A stretch of DNA of 64,000 nucleotides from Luteimonas arsenica (GTDB lineage Bacteria > Pseudomonadota > Gammaproteobacteria > Xanthomonadales > Xanthomonadaceae). This document shows positions 6,772 to 14,412 of this stretch, piece after piece (the stretch's first letter is position 1; each line of letters opens with the position of its first letter). The DNA lies in assembly GCF_004352825.1 (NCBI RefSeq), contig NZ_SJRW01000001.1, forward strand, positions 1,302,001 through 1,366,000. Reading direction: 5' to 3'. Position numbers and translations under genes: made by a program. Under the pieces are notes generated by a model. The model worked only from the letters and a program-made list of their open reading frames with translations, made no database searches and was not told the origin of the DNA.

Positions 6772-9234
6772 TCAGCGCCTCTCCAGCACGAGGGAATGGC
6801 GTGCCGGGCCGGGCAGGAACGGCGACGGCCGTCCCGACACCCAGTCCTCGTGCCCGGCGCCCCAGAACGGCGACAGCGGGTGTCCGCTCTGGCCCCCGGG
6901 CTGGTGGATGATGCCCTCGGCTTCACGGCCCGGTGCGACCACCATGCGCTGCGAGGCGCCCATCGCCGGTGCCTGCACGCGTGGCATGTGGCTGTCGCCG
7001 GGCAGCGGGTCGGCCGGCATGCACAGCGCTTGGCGCAATGGTCCCGGCAGGGCCTGGGCCAGCGGATGGCAGATGCGTGCGGTGTTGGCCTCGCCCCAGC
7101 TGCGCTCGGCCAGCGGCCCGGCCGGCGCGAGCTCGTCGCGCACGGCGGCCGCGGCCTGCTCGAACAGCGCGTCCCAATCCGCGTAGTGCGACGGCAGCAG
7201 GTGCGGCGGACGCTGCATCACCAGCGGCCAGGCCACACCCTCCAGCTGGGGCAGCGCCGGCATCTCGAACGCATCGCCAAGGGCGGCGCGCGCGGGCCCC
7301 AGCAGTCCGAGGGCGATGCGCTCGTTGACCGCGAGGCGCCAGGCCCGCACCAGCCGGTAGCCGGTGGAGTCGACCGATGCGCGTCCATCCCAGTCGGCGC
7401 TGGCATCGGCCAGTGCCCGGAGGGCGGGGGCGTCCTGCGCGCGCGCGCGCTCGAGCAGCAGCACGTGCCAGCGCTCGAGGAACAGGGCGCGGTCATCGAG
7501 CTGGATGGCCAGCAGGTCGCGTTCGTCGAAACGCTCGCGCGCCCTCAGCGCGTCGCGGATCTGCGCGCCGCGCGCGCCCAGGGCATAGCCGCCGTCGCCG
7601 ATGGCCGCCAGCGCCGGGCCGCCGACCACGCGCGCGTTCGCGGTCCAGATGCGGTCCGCGGTGGGCGAGGCGACGGTGGGGCCGCGGCGGGTGCTCATCG
7701 TCCAGGGCGGGCACGCGGCCGCCGCAGCGCCTTCCATCGGCGCGGTGGCGTCGCAGGCCTCGGCGCGCTGTGGCATCGGCCCGACCAGGCGCCAGGCGAT
7801 GCGGCCGTTGCGGTCGCCGATCACCAGGTTCTGGTTGGGCAAGGCGATCCCGCGCGCCAGCACCAGGGCGCGCTCCACGTCGGGCATCCGCGCCATGCCG
7901 GTGAGGCCGAGGTTGATCGCGCCGGGCAGGTGTGCGGTCCAGCGCAGGCTGAGCACGCGGCCGTCGTCGCTGCGGTGGAGCACCGGCCCCCAGTCCGATT
8001 CCTCGATGTCGAGGGCCACGGGTTCGCCGCCGGCGACCTCGATCGTCTCGCGGTGGCGCACGAGGTGGACGCAGTCTTCGTCATCGCCATCGCCGTCCAC
8101 GGCCGGCTGCGCGGCATCGCCCGCGCAGGGCGTCTCCAGCTTCCAGTCCAGGTAGTCGCCGTAGCTGTTGGTGAAGCCCCAGGCGACGTGGCCGTTGCTG
8201 CCGACGACCACCGCCGGGAGGCCGGGCAAGGTGAAGCCGGAGACGTCGACGCGGCCGCCGGGCGCGCGCTCGTCCGCGTAGGCCAGGCGCGCGCGGAACC
8301 AGATTCCCGGCGCGCGCAGGCCCAGGTGCATGTCGTCGGCGACCAGGGCGGCGCCATGCGCGGTGAGCGCGCCGGCGACGGCGAAGTTGTTGCTGCCCGG
8401 CGCTTCGGGTTCGAGTGCGGCGGCAATCGCGGCCCGACGGCCTGCGTCGATGGCGCCAGCCCCAGGGATTGAAGCCTGCCCGGGACTGTGGGTTTCCGCC
8501 GCATCGACATCGGGCGACGGCAGCAGGCGCAGGTCGAGCGCGTCCGCTCCCGGCAGTACGGCATCGCCCACCGCTGCGCCCACCAGCGGTGAATCCCAGC
8601 TCGATCCCGCGTGCGCGAGCAGCGCATACAGCGTTTCGGGCAGGTGCGGACGCGCCTTCCACAGCGCCAGTTCGCGCGCGTTGCCGGCGTCCTGCAGGTC
8701 GAAGTACATGGCGTGGCCGACCAGCACCGAGTCTTCCGGGCGCCAGGGTTCGGGCGTGGTGCGCAGCAGCAGGTAGGGCCAGGGGCGCGCGCGGAGGGCT
8801 TCGCGGCCCGCGTTGGCGCCATCGGCATAGGCCTGGAGCAGGGTGCGCTCGGCTTCGGGCGCGGCGGTCACCTCGGCTGCGGCACGGGTACGCATGCGAT
8901 GCAGACGCTGCCGGCGGTCGGTGTCGAGCGCGATCGGGCCGAACAGTGCGGCCAGCTCGCCCGCCGCCGAGCGCCGCATCAGGTCCATCTCGAACCAGCG
9001 CTCCTGCGCGTGCACATAGCCCAGCGCACGCATCGCGTCGATCTCGTCCGCGGCCTCGATGCCGACCACGCCCAGCGCATCGCGGGAGACGCTGGCAGGT
9101 GCGGACAGCCCCGTCAGCGGGGCGTTGCCGTCAAGCCGCGGCAGGCTCCCGCGCAGCGCCCACCACGCGGCCAGGGCCAGCAGCGCGGCGATCACTCCAA
9201 GCAGCAGCGCGATGCGCAGGATCCAGCGGACCAT
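6772..9234 (-). CDS. Penicillin acylase family protein (Ntn-hydrolase)
   Basis: This 820-residue member of the penicillin amidase family (S45) hydrolyses amide bonds of compounds such as beta-lactam side chains or acyl-homoserine lactones. The N-terminus carries a membrane or signal segment (residues 5-28), placing it in the periplasm. ALGYVHAQERWFEMDLMRR is the family alpha-subunit motif. The self-cleavage site is visible near residue 280 as EAPGSNNFAVAG, where the Ser after Gly becomes the N-terminal nucleophile. NGHVAWGFTNSYGDYLD is the oxyanion/Asn region of the beta subunit. A GGAGAGGAT sequence precedes ATG 9234. The natural substrate cannot be told; quorum-signal degradation is one possibility. 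Confidence 0.9.
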   Translation of the reverse strand: MVRWILRIALLLGVIAALLALAAWWALRGSLPRLDGNAPLTGLSAPASVSRDALGVVGIEAADEIDAMRALGYVHAQERWFEMDLMRRSAAGELAALFGPIALDTDRRQRLHRMRTRAAAEVTAAPEAERTLLQAYADGANAGREALRARPWPYLLLRTTPEPWRPEDSVLVGHAMYFDLQDAGNARELALWKARPHLPETLYALLAHAGSSWDSPLVGAAVGDAVLPGADALDLRLLPSPDVDAAETHSPGQASIPGAGAIDAGRRAAIAAALEPEAPGSNNFAVAGALTAHGAALVADDMHLGLRAPGIWFRARLAYADERAPGGRVDVSGFTLPGLPAVVVGSNGHVAWGFTNSYGDYLDWKLETPCAGDAAQPAVDGDGDDEDCVHLVRHRETIEVAGGEPVALDIEESDWGPVLHRSDDGRVLSLRWTAHLPGAINLGLTGMARMPDVERALVLARGIALPNQNLVIGDRNGRIAWRLVGPMPQRAEACDATAPMEGAAAAACPPWTMSTRRGPTVASPTADRIWTANARVVGGPALAAIGDGGYALGARGAQIRDALRARERFDERDLLAIQLDDRALFLERWHVLLLERARAQDAPALRALADASADWDGRASVDSTGYRLVRAWRLAVNERIALGLLGPARAALGDAFEMPALPQLEGVAWPLVMQRPPHLLPSHYADWDALFEQAAAAVRDELAPAGPLAERSWGEANTARICHPLAQALPGPLRQALCMPADPLPGDSHMPRVQAPAMGASQRMVVAPGREAEGIIHQPGGQSGHPLSPFWGAGHEDWVSGRPSPFLPGPARHSLVLERR

Positions 9235-9273
9235 CGGTCATCCTCTCCCCGGCGGACGCCCCATGATGCGGGC

Positions 9274-11517
9274 TTATTCGATCGAAAGCGCGTCCACCTT
9301 CTGCCAGCCGCGCGGCAGCAGGCCGCCGCGGCTGCCACGCGCGCCGAGGTAGGCTTCGAGGTCGCGCCAGGACAGCGTCATCGTGCGCGCGCCCGAATGC
9401 ACCAGCAGGCTGCCGCCCGCCGGTACCGCGGCCACCGCGACCACGCGCTCGGTACCGCGCTTGGCCTTGGGGATCTCGATGATCTTGTTGCCCTTGCCGC
9501 GGTCGAGCTCGGGCAGCTCGGACACCGGGAAGGCCAGCAGGTGGCCGGCGCTGGTCACCGCCACGATGCGGTCGCCCTCGACGCTGGCGACCGGTGCGGG
9601 CTGCAGCACGCGCGCACCTTCGGGCAGGGTGAGCATGGCCTTGCCGGCCTTCTGCCGACCGACCAGGTTCTCGAAGCGGGTGACGAAGCCGTAGCCGGCC
9701 GAGGACGCCAGCGTGAAGCGCGCGTCGGCCTCGCCGCTGGCCATGGCCACGAACGAGGTGCCGGCCGCCGGCGAGAAGCGCGCGGTCAGCGGCTCGCCGT
9801 TGCCGCGCGCCGAAGGCAGGCCGTGGGCCAGCGTGGAATAGGCGCGGCCGCTGGAATCCAGGAAGGCCACCTGCTGCGTGCTGCGCCCGCGCACCGCCGC
9901 CAGCAGGCCGTCGCCCTCGCGGTAGGACAGGGTCGAGGCATCGACGTCATGGCCCTTGGCCGCGCGCACCCAGCCCTTCTGGCTGAGCACCACGGTGACC
10001 GGCTCGCTGGCGACCAGGTCGGTCTCGGCCAGGGCCTGCGCCGCGTCGCGGGCGACCAGGGGCGAGCGGCGCTCGTCGCCGAATTTCTTCGCGTCCGCCA
10101 GCAGTTCGTCCTTGATCAGCTTGCGCAGCTTCGCCTTGCTGCCCAGCGTGGCGATCAGCTGGTCGCGCTCGCGGTCGAGCTCGTCCTGCTCGCCGCGGAT
10201 CTTCATTTCCTCCAGTCGCGCCAGCTGGCGCAGCCGGGTCTCGAGGATGTAGTCGACCTGGTCGTCGCTGAGTTCGAAGCGCGCCTGCAGCACCGCGCGC
10301 GGCTCGTCCTCGGTGCGGATGATGCGGATCACCTCGTCCAGGTTGAGGAAGGCCACCAGCAGGCCCTCCAGCAGGTGCAGGCGGCGCTCGACCTTGTCCA
10401 GGCGGTGCTGCAGGCGGCGGGTGACCGTGTCGGAGCGGAACGACAGCCACTCCAGCAGCAGGCTGCGCAGGTCCTTGACCTGCGGCCGGCCGTCGCGGCC
10501 GATGATGTTGAGGTTGACCCGGTAGCTCTTCTCAAGGTCCGTGGTCGCGAACAGGTGGCCCATCAGCTGGTCCACGTCGATGCGGTTGGAGCGCGGGATC
10601 AGCACCACGCGCACCGGGTTGGCGTGGTCGGACTCGTCGCGGATGTCCTCCAGCCAGGGCAGTTTCTTGGCGCGCATCTGCGCCGCGATCTGCTCGATCA
10701 CCTTGCCCGGGCTGACCTGGTAGGGCAGCGCGGTGACCACGATGTTCTGGCCTTCCTTCACGAAGGTGGCGCGGGCGCGCACGCTGCCGTGGCCGGTCTC
10801 GTACATGGCGCGCAGGTCGGCGGCCGGGGTGATGATCTCGGCCGCGGTCGGGTAGTCGGGCCCGCGCACGTGCTCGCACAGGTCGGCAACGGTCGCCTCG
10901 GGGTCGTCGAGCAGGCGCACGCAGGCGCTGACCACTTCGTTGAGGTTGTGCGGCGGCACGTCGGTGGCCATGCCCACGGCGATGCCGGTGGTGCCGTTGA
11001 GCAGCAGGTGCGGCAGGCGCGCGGGCAGCCAGGTCGGTTCTTCGAGCGTGCCGTCGAAGTTGGGGGTCCAGTCGACCGTGCCGTGTCCGAGCTCGCCCAG
11101 CAGCACCTCGGCGATCGGGGTCAGCTTCGACTCGGTATAGCGCATGGCCGCGAACGACTTCGGGTCGTCGGTGGAGCCGAAGTTGCCCTGGCCCTCGATC
11201 AGCGGGTAGCGGTAGCTGAAGGGCTGGGCCATCAGCACCAGGGCCTCGTAGCAGGCGCTGTCGCCGTGGGGATGGAACTTGCCGATCACGTCGCCGACCG
11301 TGCGCGCCGACTTCTTGGGCTTGGCCGAGGCGTTGAGCCCGAGCTCGCTCATCGCGTAGATGATCCGCCGCTGCACCGGCTTCAGGCCGTCGCCGATGAA
11401 GGGCAGGGCGCGGTCGAGCACCACGTACATCGAGTAATCGAGGTAGGCGCGCTCGGCGTATTCGCGCAGGGGAATCTGTTCGAAACCGTGGAAGACGGGG
11501 CGTACGGGGTCGTTCAT
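9274..11517 (-). CDS. parC: DNA topoisomerase IV subunit A ParC
   Basis: ParC is the DNA-cleaving subunit of topoisomerase IV, which decatenates daughter chromosomes with ParE. The 747-residue protein has the catalytic tyrosine in [10 protein letters not shown] (Y127). The quinolone-resistance region [11 protein letters not shown] keeps Ser87 and Glu91, equivalent to the wild-type Escherichia coli S80 and E84. The C-terminal beta-pinwheel repeats (for example [21 protein letters not shown]) are shorter than in GyrA and lack an obvious GyrA box, supporting ParC over GyrA. A TAGAAT -10-like box lies at 11546-11551, about 30 bases before the start. A truncated copy of its 3' end survives at 5891-5963. 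Confidence 0.95.
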   Translation of the reverse strand: MNDPVRPVFHGFEQIPLREYAERAYLDYSMYVVLDRALPFIGDGLKPVQRRIIYAMSELGLNASAKPKKSARTVGDVIGKFHPHGDSACYEALVLMAQPFSYRYPLIEGQGNFGSTDDPKSFAAMRYTESKLTPIAEVLLGELGHGTVDWTPNFDGTLEEPTWLPARLPHLLLNGTTGIAVGMATDVPPHNLNEVVSACVRLLDDPEATVADLCEHVRGPDYPTAAEIITPAADLRAMYETGHGSVRARATFVKEGQNIVVTALPYQVSPGKVIEQIAAQMRAKKLPWLEDIRDESDHANPVRVVLIPRSNRIDVDQLMGHLFATTDLEKSYRVNLNIIGRDGRPQVKDLRSLLLEWLSFRSDTVTRRLQHRLDKVERRLHLLEGLLVAFLNLDEVIRIIRTEDEPRAVLQARFELSDDQVDYILETRLRQLARLEEMKIRGEQDELDRERDQLIATLGSKAKLRKLIKDELLADAKKFGDERRSPLVARDAAQALAETDLVASEPVTVVLSQKGWVRAAKGHDVDASTLSYREGDGLLAAVRGRSTQQVAFLDSSGRAYSTLAHGLPSARGNGEPLTARFSPAAGTSFVAMASGEADARFTLASSAGYGFVTRFENLVGRQKAGKAMLTLPEGARVLQPAPVASVEGDRIVAVTSAGHLLAFPVSELPELDRGKGNKIIEIPKAKRGTERVVAVAAVPAGGSLLVHSGARTMTLSWRDLEAYLGARGSRGGLLPRGWQKVDALSIE

Positions 11518-11589
11518 CGGGACTGCAGTGGCATCGGGACGGGTGATTCTACCGGGCGCGCGGAGGTTGCCGCCCCCGCGGCACCGGAG

Positions 11590-13077
11590 TCAGTCGATGC
11601 CGACGATGTCGTGGATGCCGGTGTCCTCGATCCGGCCCACGGCGTTGACCGCCGCGAGCACGTCGCTGCGTGCCAGCAGCGACGCCCGGGCCTCGCGCAG
11701 CGGCACGCGGCCGGCCAGTGGCTCCGAACCCAGGTAGTCCTGGCACCAGGCGAGCGCTTCCGCGCGGCGATCGGGATCGTCCAGCAGTTCCGCCAGCCAG
11801 TTCGCGGCCTCGTCCTCGTGGCCGGCGAGGAGCAGGGCCTCAAGGTGCAGGATCGTTCCCTCGTCGCGGCCATCGCGGATCCGCTGCAGCCAGATGGCCG
11901 CGTCGTCGTCGCGGCCCATCTGCCGGTAGGCCCGCAGGCGCACCATCGACTGCACGAGGAGGCCATAGCCGCTCATGCCGTCGACGCGGGCGATGGCGGC
12001 CAGGGCCTGTTCGGGGCGCTCCATGTCCACAAGCAGGGTCCCGAGGTTCAGCGTCTGGCTGACGTTGGCCTGGCCGGACTCGTCCATCGCGGCGGCGGCA
12101 GTCAGCGCGGCCAGGGCCTCGTCGGTTCGCGACAGGCGCCGCAGCGCAATGGCGCGCTGGTTGGCCATCCAGTGCAGGTCGTCGGTGTCGTCGAAGCGTC
12201 CCGGATCGGCCAGTGCCTGCTCGGCCAGCGCAAGCGCCTCGCCGGGGCGTCCCGCGACGAGCAGCGAATAGGCCAGTTCGCGCTGCAGGGCCAGCGACGA
12301 CGGGGATCCGGCGGCCCGGCCACGGAGCGTGTCGACCTCGGCCGCGGCCGCCTTCCGGGGCTCGTAGCGGGGATCGTCGCGCTTGATCAGCGCATCGAAG
12401 CGCCGGTCGCTGCGCAGCCAGGTGATGACGGTTGCCGAAGTGACGCCGGCCAGCGCGGCGCGGGCGCCGTCGTGGTCGCCGCGGTCGGCGCGCATCAGCG
12501 CCAGCCGGGCCCACGCATGGTCCGGTTCGATGCCATCTACGGTCCAGTCGGCTGCATACAGGGCCTCCAGGAGTTCCAGGGTCTGCGGCGAGGTGACGCC
12601 CAGCCTGTGCAGCAGTGGATTGACCAGCTCCGTGCGCAGGTGCCCCACGAGCGCGGGCCAGGTGGACGCCAGGTGGGCCAGCGCCCGGGCGGCGGTCTCG
12701 TCCTGGCCCTGGTCCGCGGCCAGCTGTCCCAGCAGGAACCAGGCATCGGGGTCGTTGCCCTCGGCATCGACGGCGGCCTGCGCAAGCCTGTGCGCACGAG
12801 GCATGTCCCTGGCTTCGGTGGCCAGCCATGCCGCGCGCAGCAGGTAGGCCGAACGTTCGTTGGCCTCCAGCGCCCCGAAGTCGGCGTGCGATGCCACCGC
12901 CTCCATCGCGATCGCCGAGGTGCCGGGGTCGCCGCGTTCGAAGATCGCTTCGGCCGCGCGGACCGCTTTGCGCAGTTCGGGAGTGAGGGGCGACGCGTTC
13001 TTGTTCGCATCGGCGGGGAAGGCCAGGACCCCGGCCATCACGAGGGCGGCGATCCATGCGGTGCGCAGTGCGCGCAT
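11590..13077 (-). CDS. Secreted helical-repeat (TPR-like) protein, unknown function
   Basis: This 495-residue protein has a signal peptide (MRALRTAWIAALVMAGVLAFP, with cleavage expected near residue 24). A series of Ala/Leu-rich helical pairs of TPR/Sel1-like pattern follows, for example AHRLAQAAVDAEGNDPDAWFLLGQLAADQG and EALALAEQALADPGRF. No catalytic motif was seen. The gene lies between parC and a divergent flavoprotein with its own 5' gap, so it is probably monocistronic. A scaffold or adaptor in the periplasm is the most that can be inferred. Confidence 0.75.
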   Translation of the reverse strand: MRALRTAWIAALVMAGVLAFPADANKNASPLTPELRKAVRAAEAIFERGDPGTSAIAMEAVASHADFGALEANERSAYLLRAAWLATEARDMPRAHRLAQAAVDAEGNDPDAWFLLGQLAADQGQDETAARALAHLASTWPALVGHLRTELVNPLLHRLGVTSPQTLELLEALYAADWTVDGIEPDHAWARLALMRADRGDHDGARAALAGVTSATVITWLRSDRRFDALIKRDDPRYEPRKAAAAEVDTLRGRAAGSPSSLALQRELAYSLLVAGRPGEALALAEQALADPGRFDDTDDLHWMANQRAIALRRLSRTDEALAALTAAAAMDESGQANVSQTLNLGTLLVDMERPEQALAAIARVDGMSGYGLLVQSMVRLRAYRQMGRDDDAAIWLQRIRDGRDEGTILHLEALLLAGHEDEAANWLAELLDDPDRRAEALAWCQDYLGSEPLAGRVPLREARASLLARSDVLAAVNAVGRIEDTGIHDIVGID

Positions 13078-13195
13078 TTCGGGCTCCGGGGCAGTCGGGT
13101 CGTGGCAGGGAAGGGAAGCCTAGCCGCAGCGGCGTCGGTTCCGCCATGCCCGGTACTCACGCGGGCTTGCCGATCCGGTGGACGAGAATGCGCGG

Positions 13196-14107
13196 ATGGA
13201 CATCGACGTGATCGTGGTCGGCGGCGGTCCGGCCGGACTGACCGCGGCAGCCTACCTGCGGCGCTTCCACCGCTCCTGCCTGGTGCTCGACGCCGGTGAC
13301 AGCCGGGCGCGCCGGATCCCGGAGAGCAACAACTGCCCCGGCTTCCCGCACGGCGTGTCCGGCACCGAGCTGCTGCGGCGCATGCGCGAGCAGGCTCGCG
13401 CGGTCGACGCCGCGTTCGAGAGCGCCGTGGTCGATGGACTCGCACTCGTGGACGGAGGCTTCGAGGTGCGGGCCGGTGGACGACGCTGGCGGGCGCGAAA
13501 GGTGATCCTCGCCACCGGGCTCAGCGATCGCCTGCCGGGGGACGACTGGATCGAGGCCGCCGTGGGCTGCGGCGCCCTTCGCCTGTGTTCGATCTGCGAC
13601 GCCTACGAGGCCAGCGACCTCGCCATCGGCGTGTACGGGCCGAGCGAGGGGCTGGGTGGCCATGCGCTATTCCTGCGCGGCTACTCGGCCTCGGTGCATG
13701 CCCTCCCCACGGACGACGGCGACGGTGGCGAAGACGGCGATGCATCGCGCGGGGCGGGCGTGCAGTGGCTGCAGGGCGGCGGGCGCCTGGCCTTCGACGG
13801 GCAGCGCTGCAGCTATGCGCCGCCGGGCGGCGAGGCCGTGGCCTTCGACACCGTCTATGCCTACCTGGGGTCCGACACCAGCGCCGGGATCGCGGCGGCG
13901 GCCGGCGCCGGGCTCACGCCGGAGGGCGAGATCATCGTCGATGCCGACCAGCAGACGCGGCTGCCGGGGCTGTACGCCATCGGCGACGTCGTCAGCGGGC
14001 TGAACCAGATCTCGGTGGCGGTGGGGCACGCCGCGATCGCGGCCACCCATGCCCACAACGCGCTGCCGTTCGTGCCGCGCGGTGGCGATGGCGCGGGCGC
14101 CCGCTGA
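13196..14107 (+). CDS. NAD(P)/FAD-dependent oxidoreductase, thioredoxin-reductase-like
   Basis: This 303-residue pyridine-nucleotide-disulfide oxidoreductase has the FAD dinucleotide-binding motif IVVGGGPAGLTAAAYL at the N-terminus, a CxxC pair in LCSICDAYE near residue 130, and the closing FAD motif GLYAIGDVVSGLNQISVAVGHAAIAA. The NADPH-binding glycine motif is weak (IGVYGPSEGLGGHA). This is the layout of small TrxR-like proteins that are not necessarily true thioredoxin reductases. GAGAAT at 13184-13189 ends six bases before ATG 13196, the leaderless geometry seen elsewhere here. That supports ATG 13196 over an in-frame GTG at 13178. Confidence 0.85.
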   Translation: MDIDVIVVGGGPAGLTAAAYLRRFHRSCLVLDAGDSRARRIPESNNCPGFPHGVSGTELLRRMREQARAVDAAFESAVVDGLALVDGGFEVRAGGRRWRARKVILATGLSDRLPGDDWIEAAVGCGALRLCSICDAYEASDLAIGVYGPSEGLGGHALFLRGYSASVHALPTDDGDGGEDGDASRGAGVQWLQGGGRLAFDGQRCSYAPPGGEAVAFDTVYAYLGSDTSAGIAAAAGAGLTPEGEIIVDADQQTRLPGLYAIGDVVSGLNQISVAVGHAAIAATHAHNALPFVPRGGDGAGAR

Positions 14108-14160
14108 TACCCCAGCGCATGGCGGGGTGACAGGCGGCCGCGCGACACCTCCGGGCACAA

Positions 14161-14185
14161 AAAACCCCGCTTTCGCGGGGTTTCT
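14161..14185 (+). terminator. Intrinsic terminator between the flavoprotein gene and tRNA-Leu (usable on both strands)
   Basis: AAAACCCCGC (14161-14170), loop TTTC, GCGGGGTTTC (14175-14184). An A-run precedes the stem and a T-rich stretch follows it, so it can stop both the plus-strand oxidoreductase transcript and the minus-strand tRNA transcript. The two genes converge on this point. Confidence 0.85.
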
Positions 14186-14227
14186 TGTCATCGCTGGATT
14201 CCGGTGGTGACCGCCGGAACCCGAAGA

Positions 14228-14314
14228 TGGTGCCCAGAAGAGGACTCGAACCTCCACGGAGTTGCCCCCGCTAGCACCTGAAGCTAGTGCGTCTACCAAT
14301 TCCGCCACCTGGGC
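14228..14314 (-). tRNA. tRNA-Leu (anticodon CAG)
   Basis: The reverse complement begins GCCCAGGTGGCGGAATTGG and ends TTCTGGGCACCA with CCA encoded. The acceptor stem pairs fully with one G-U. The anticodon stem CTAGC/GCTAG encloses TTCAGGT, giving anticodon CAG, which reads CTG, the main leucine codon of this GC-rich genome. The long variable arm and the GGTTCGAGTCC T-arm are typical of tRNA-Leu. It is 87 nt long. Confidence 0.97.
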
Positions 14315-14400
14315 AGGTGGGCGCGTATGGTGCAGCGCGGCGACGAGTCTGTCAACGGTGTTTCACAAACTTCGCCAACGGAGCGTCCACGGCGGCCGCG

Positions 14401-14412
14401 TACAATCGCCGG
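14401..14412 (+). promoter_or_regulatory. Leaderless promoter -10 box of rnr
   Basis: TACAAT (14401-14406) is followed by six bases and then ATG 14413, so the transcript should begin at or within a base of the start codon. No Shine-Dalgarno sequence is present and no good -35 hexamer is visible. Confidence 0.6.

Noticed and set aside
9274-11517. gyrA instead of parC
   Set aside because: The length of 747 residues and the lack of an obvious GyrA box in the C-terminal domain fit ParC better.
13178-13196. GTG 13178 as start of the flavoprotein
   Set aside because: The -10-like GAGAAT lies between it and ATG 13196 at the leaderless spacing, and the conserved FAD motif begins directly after ATG 13196.
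8611-13299. A 1562-codon open frame on the plus strand opposite the acylase, parC and the helical-repeat gene
   Set aside because: It is antisense to three well-supported genes. Its product is a low-complexity Ala/Gly/Arg/Gln/His mixture without family motifs, as expected for the antisense frame of GC-rich genes.
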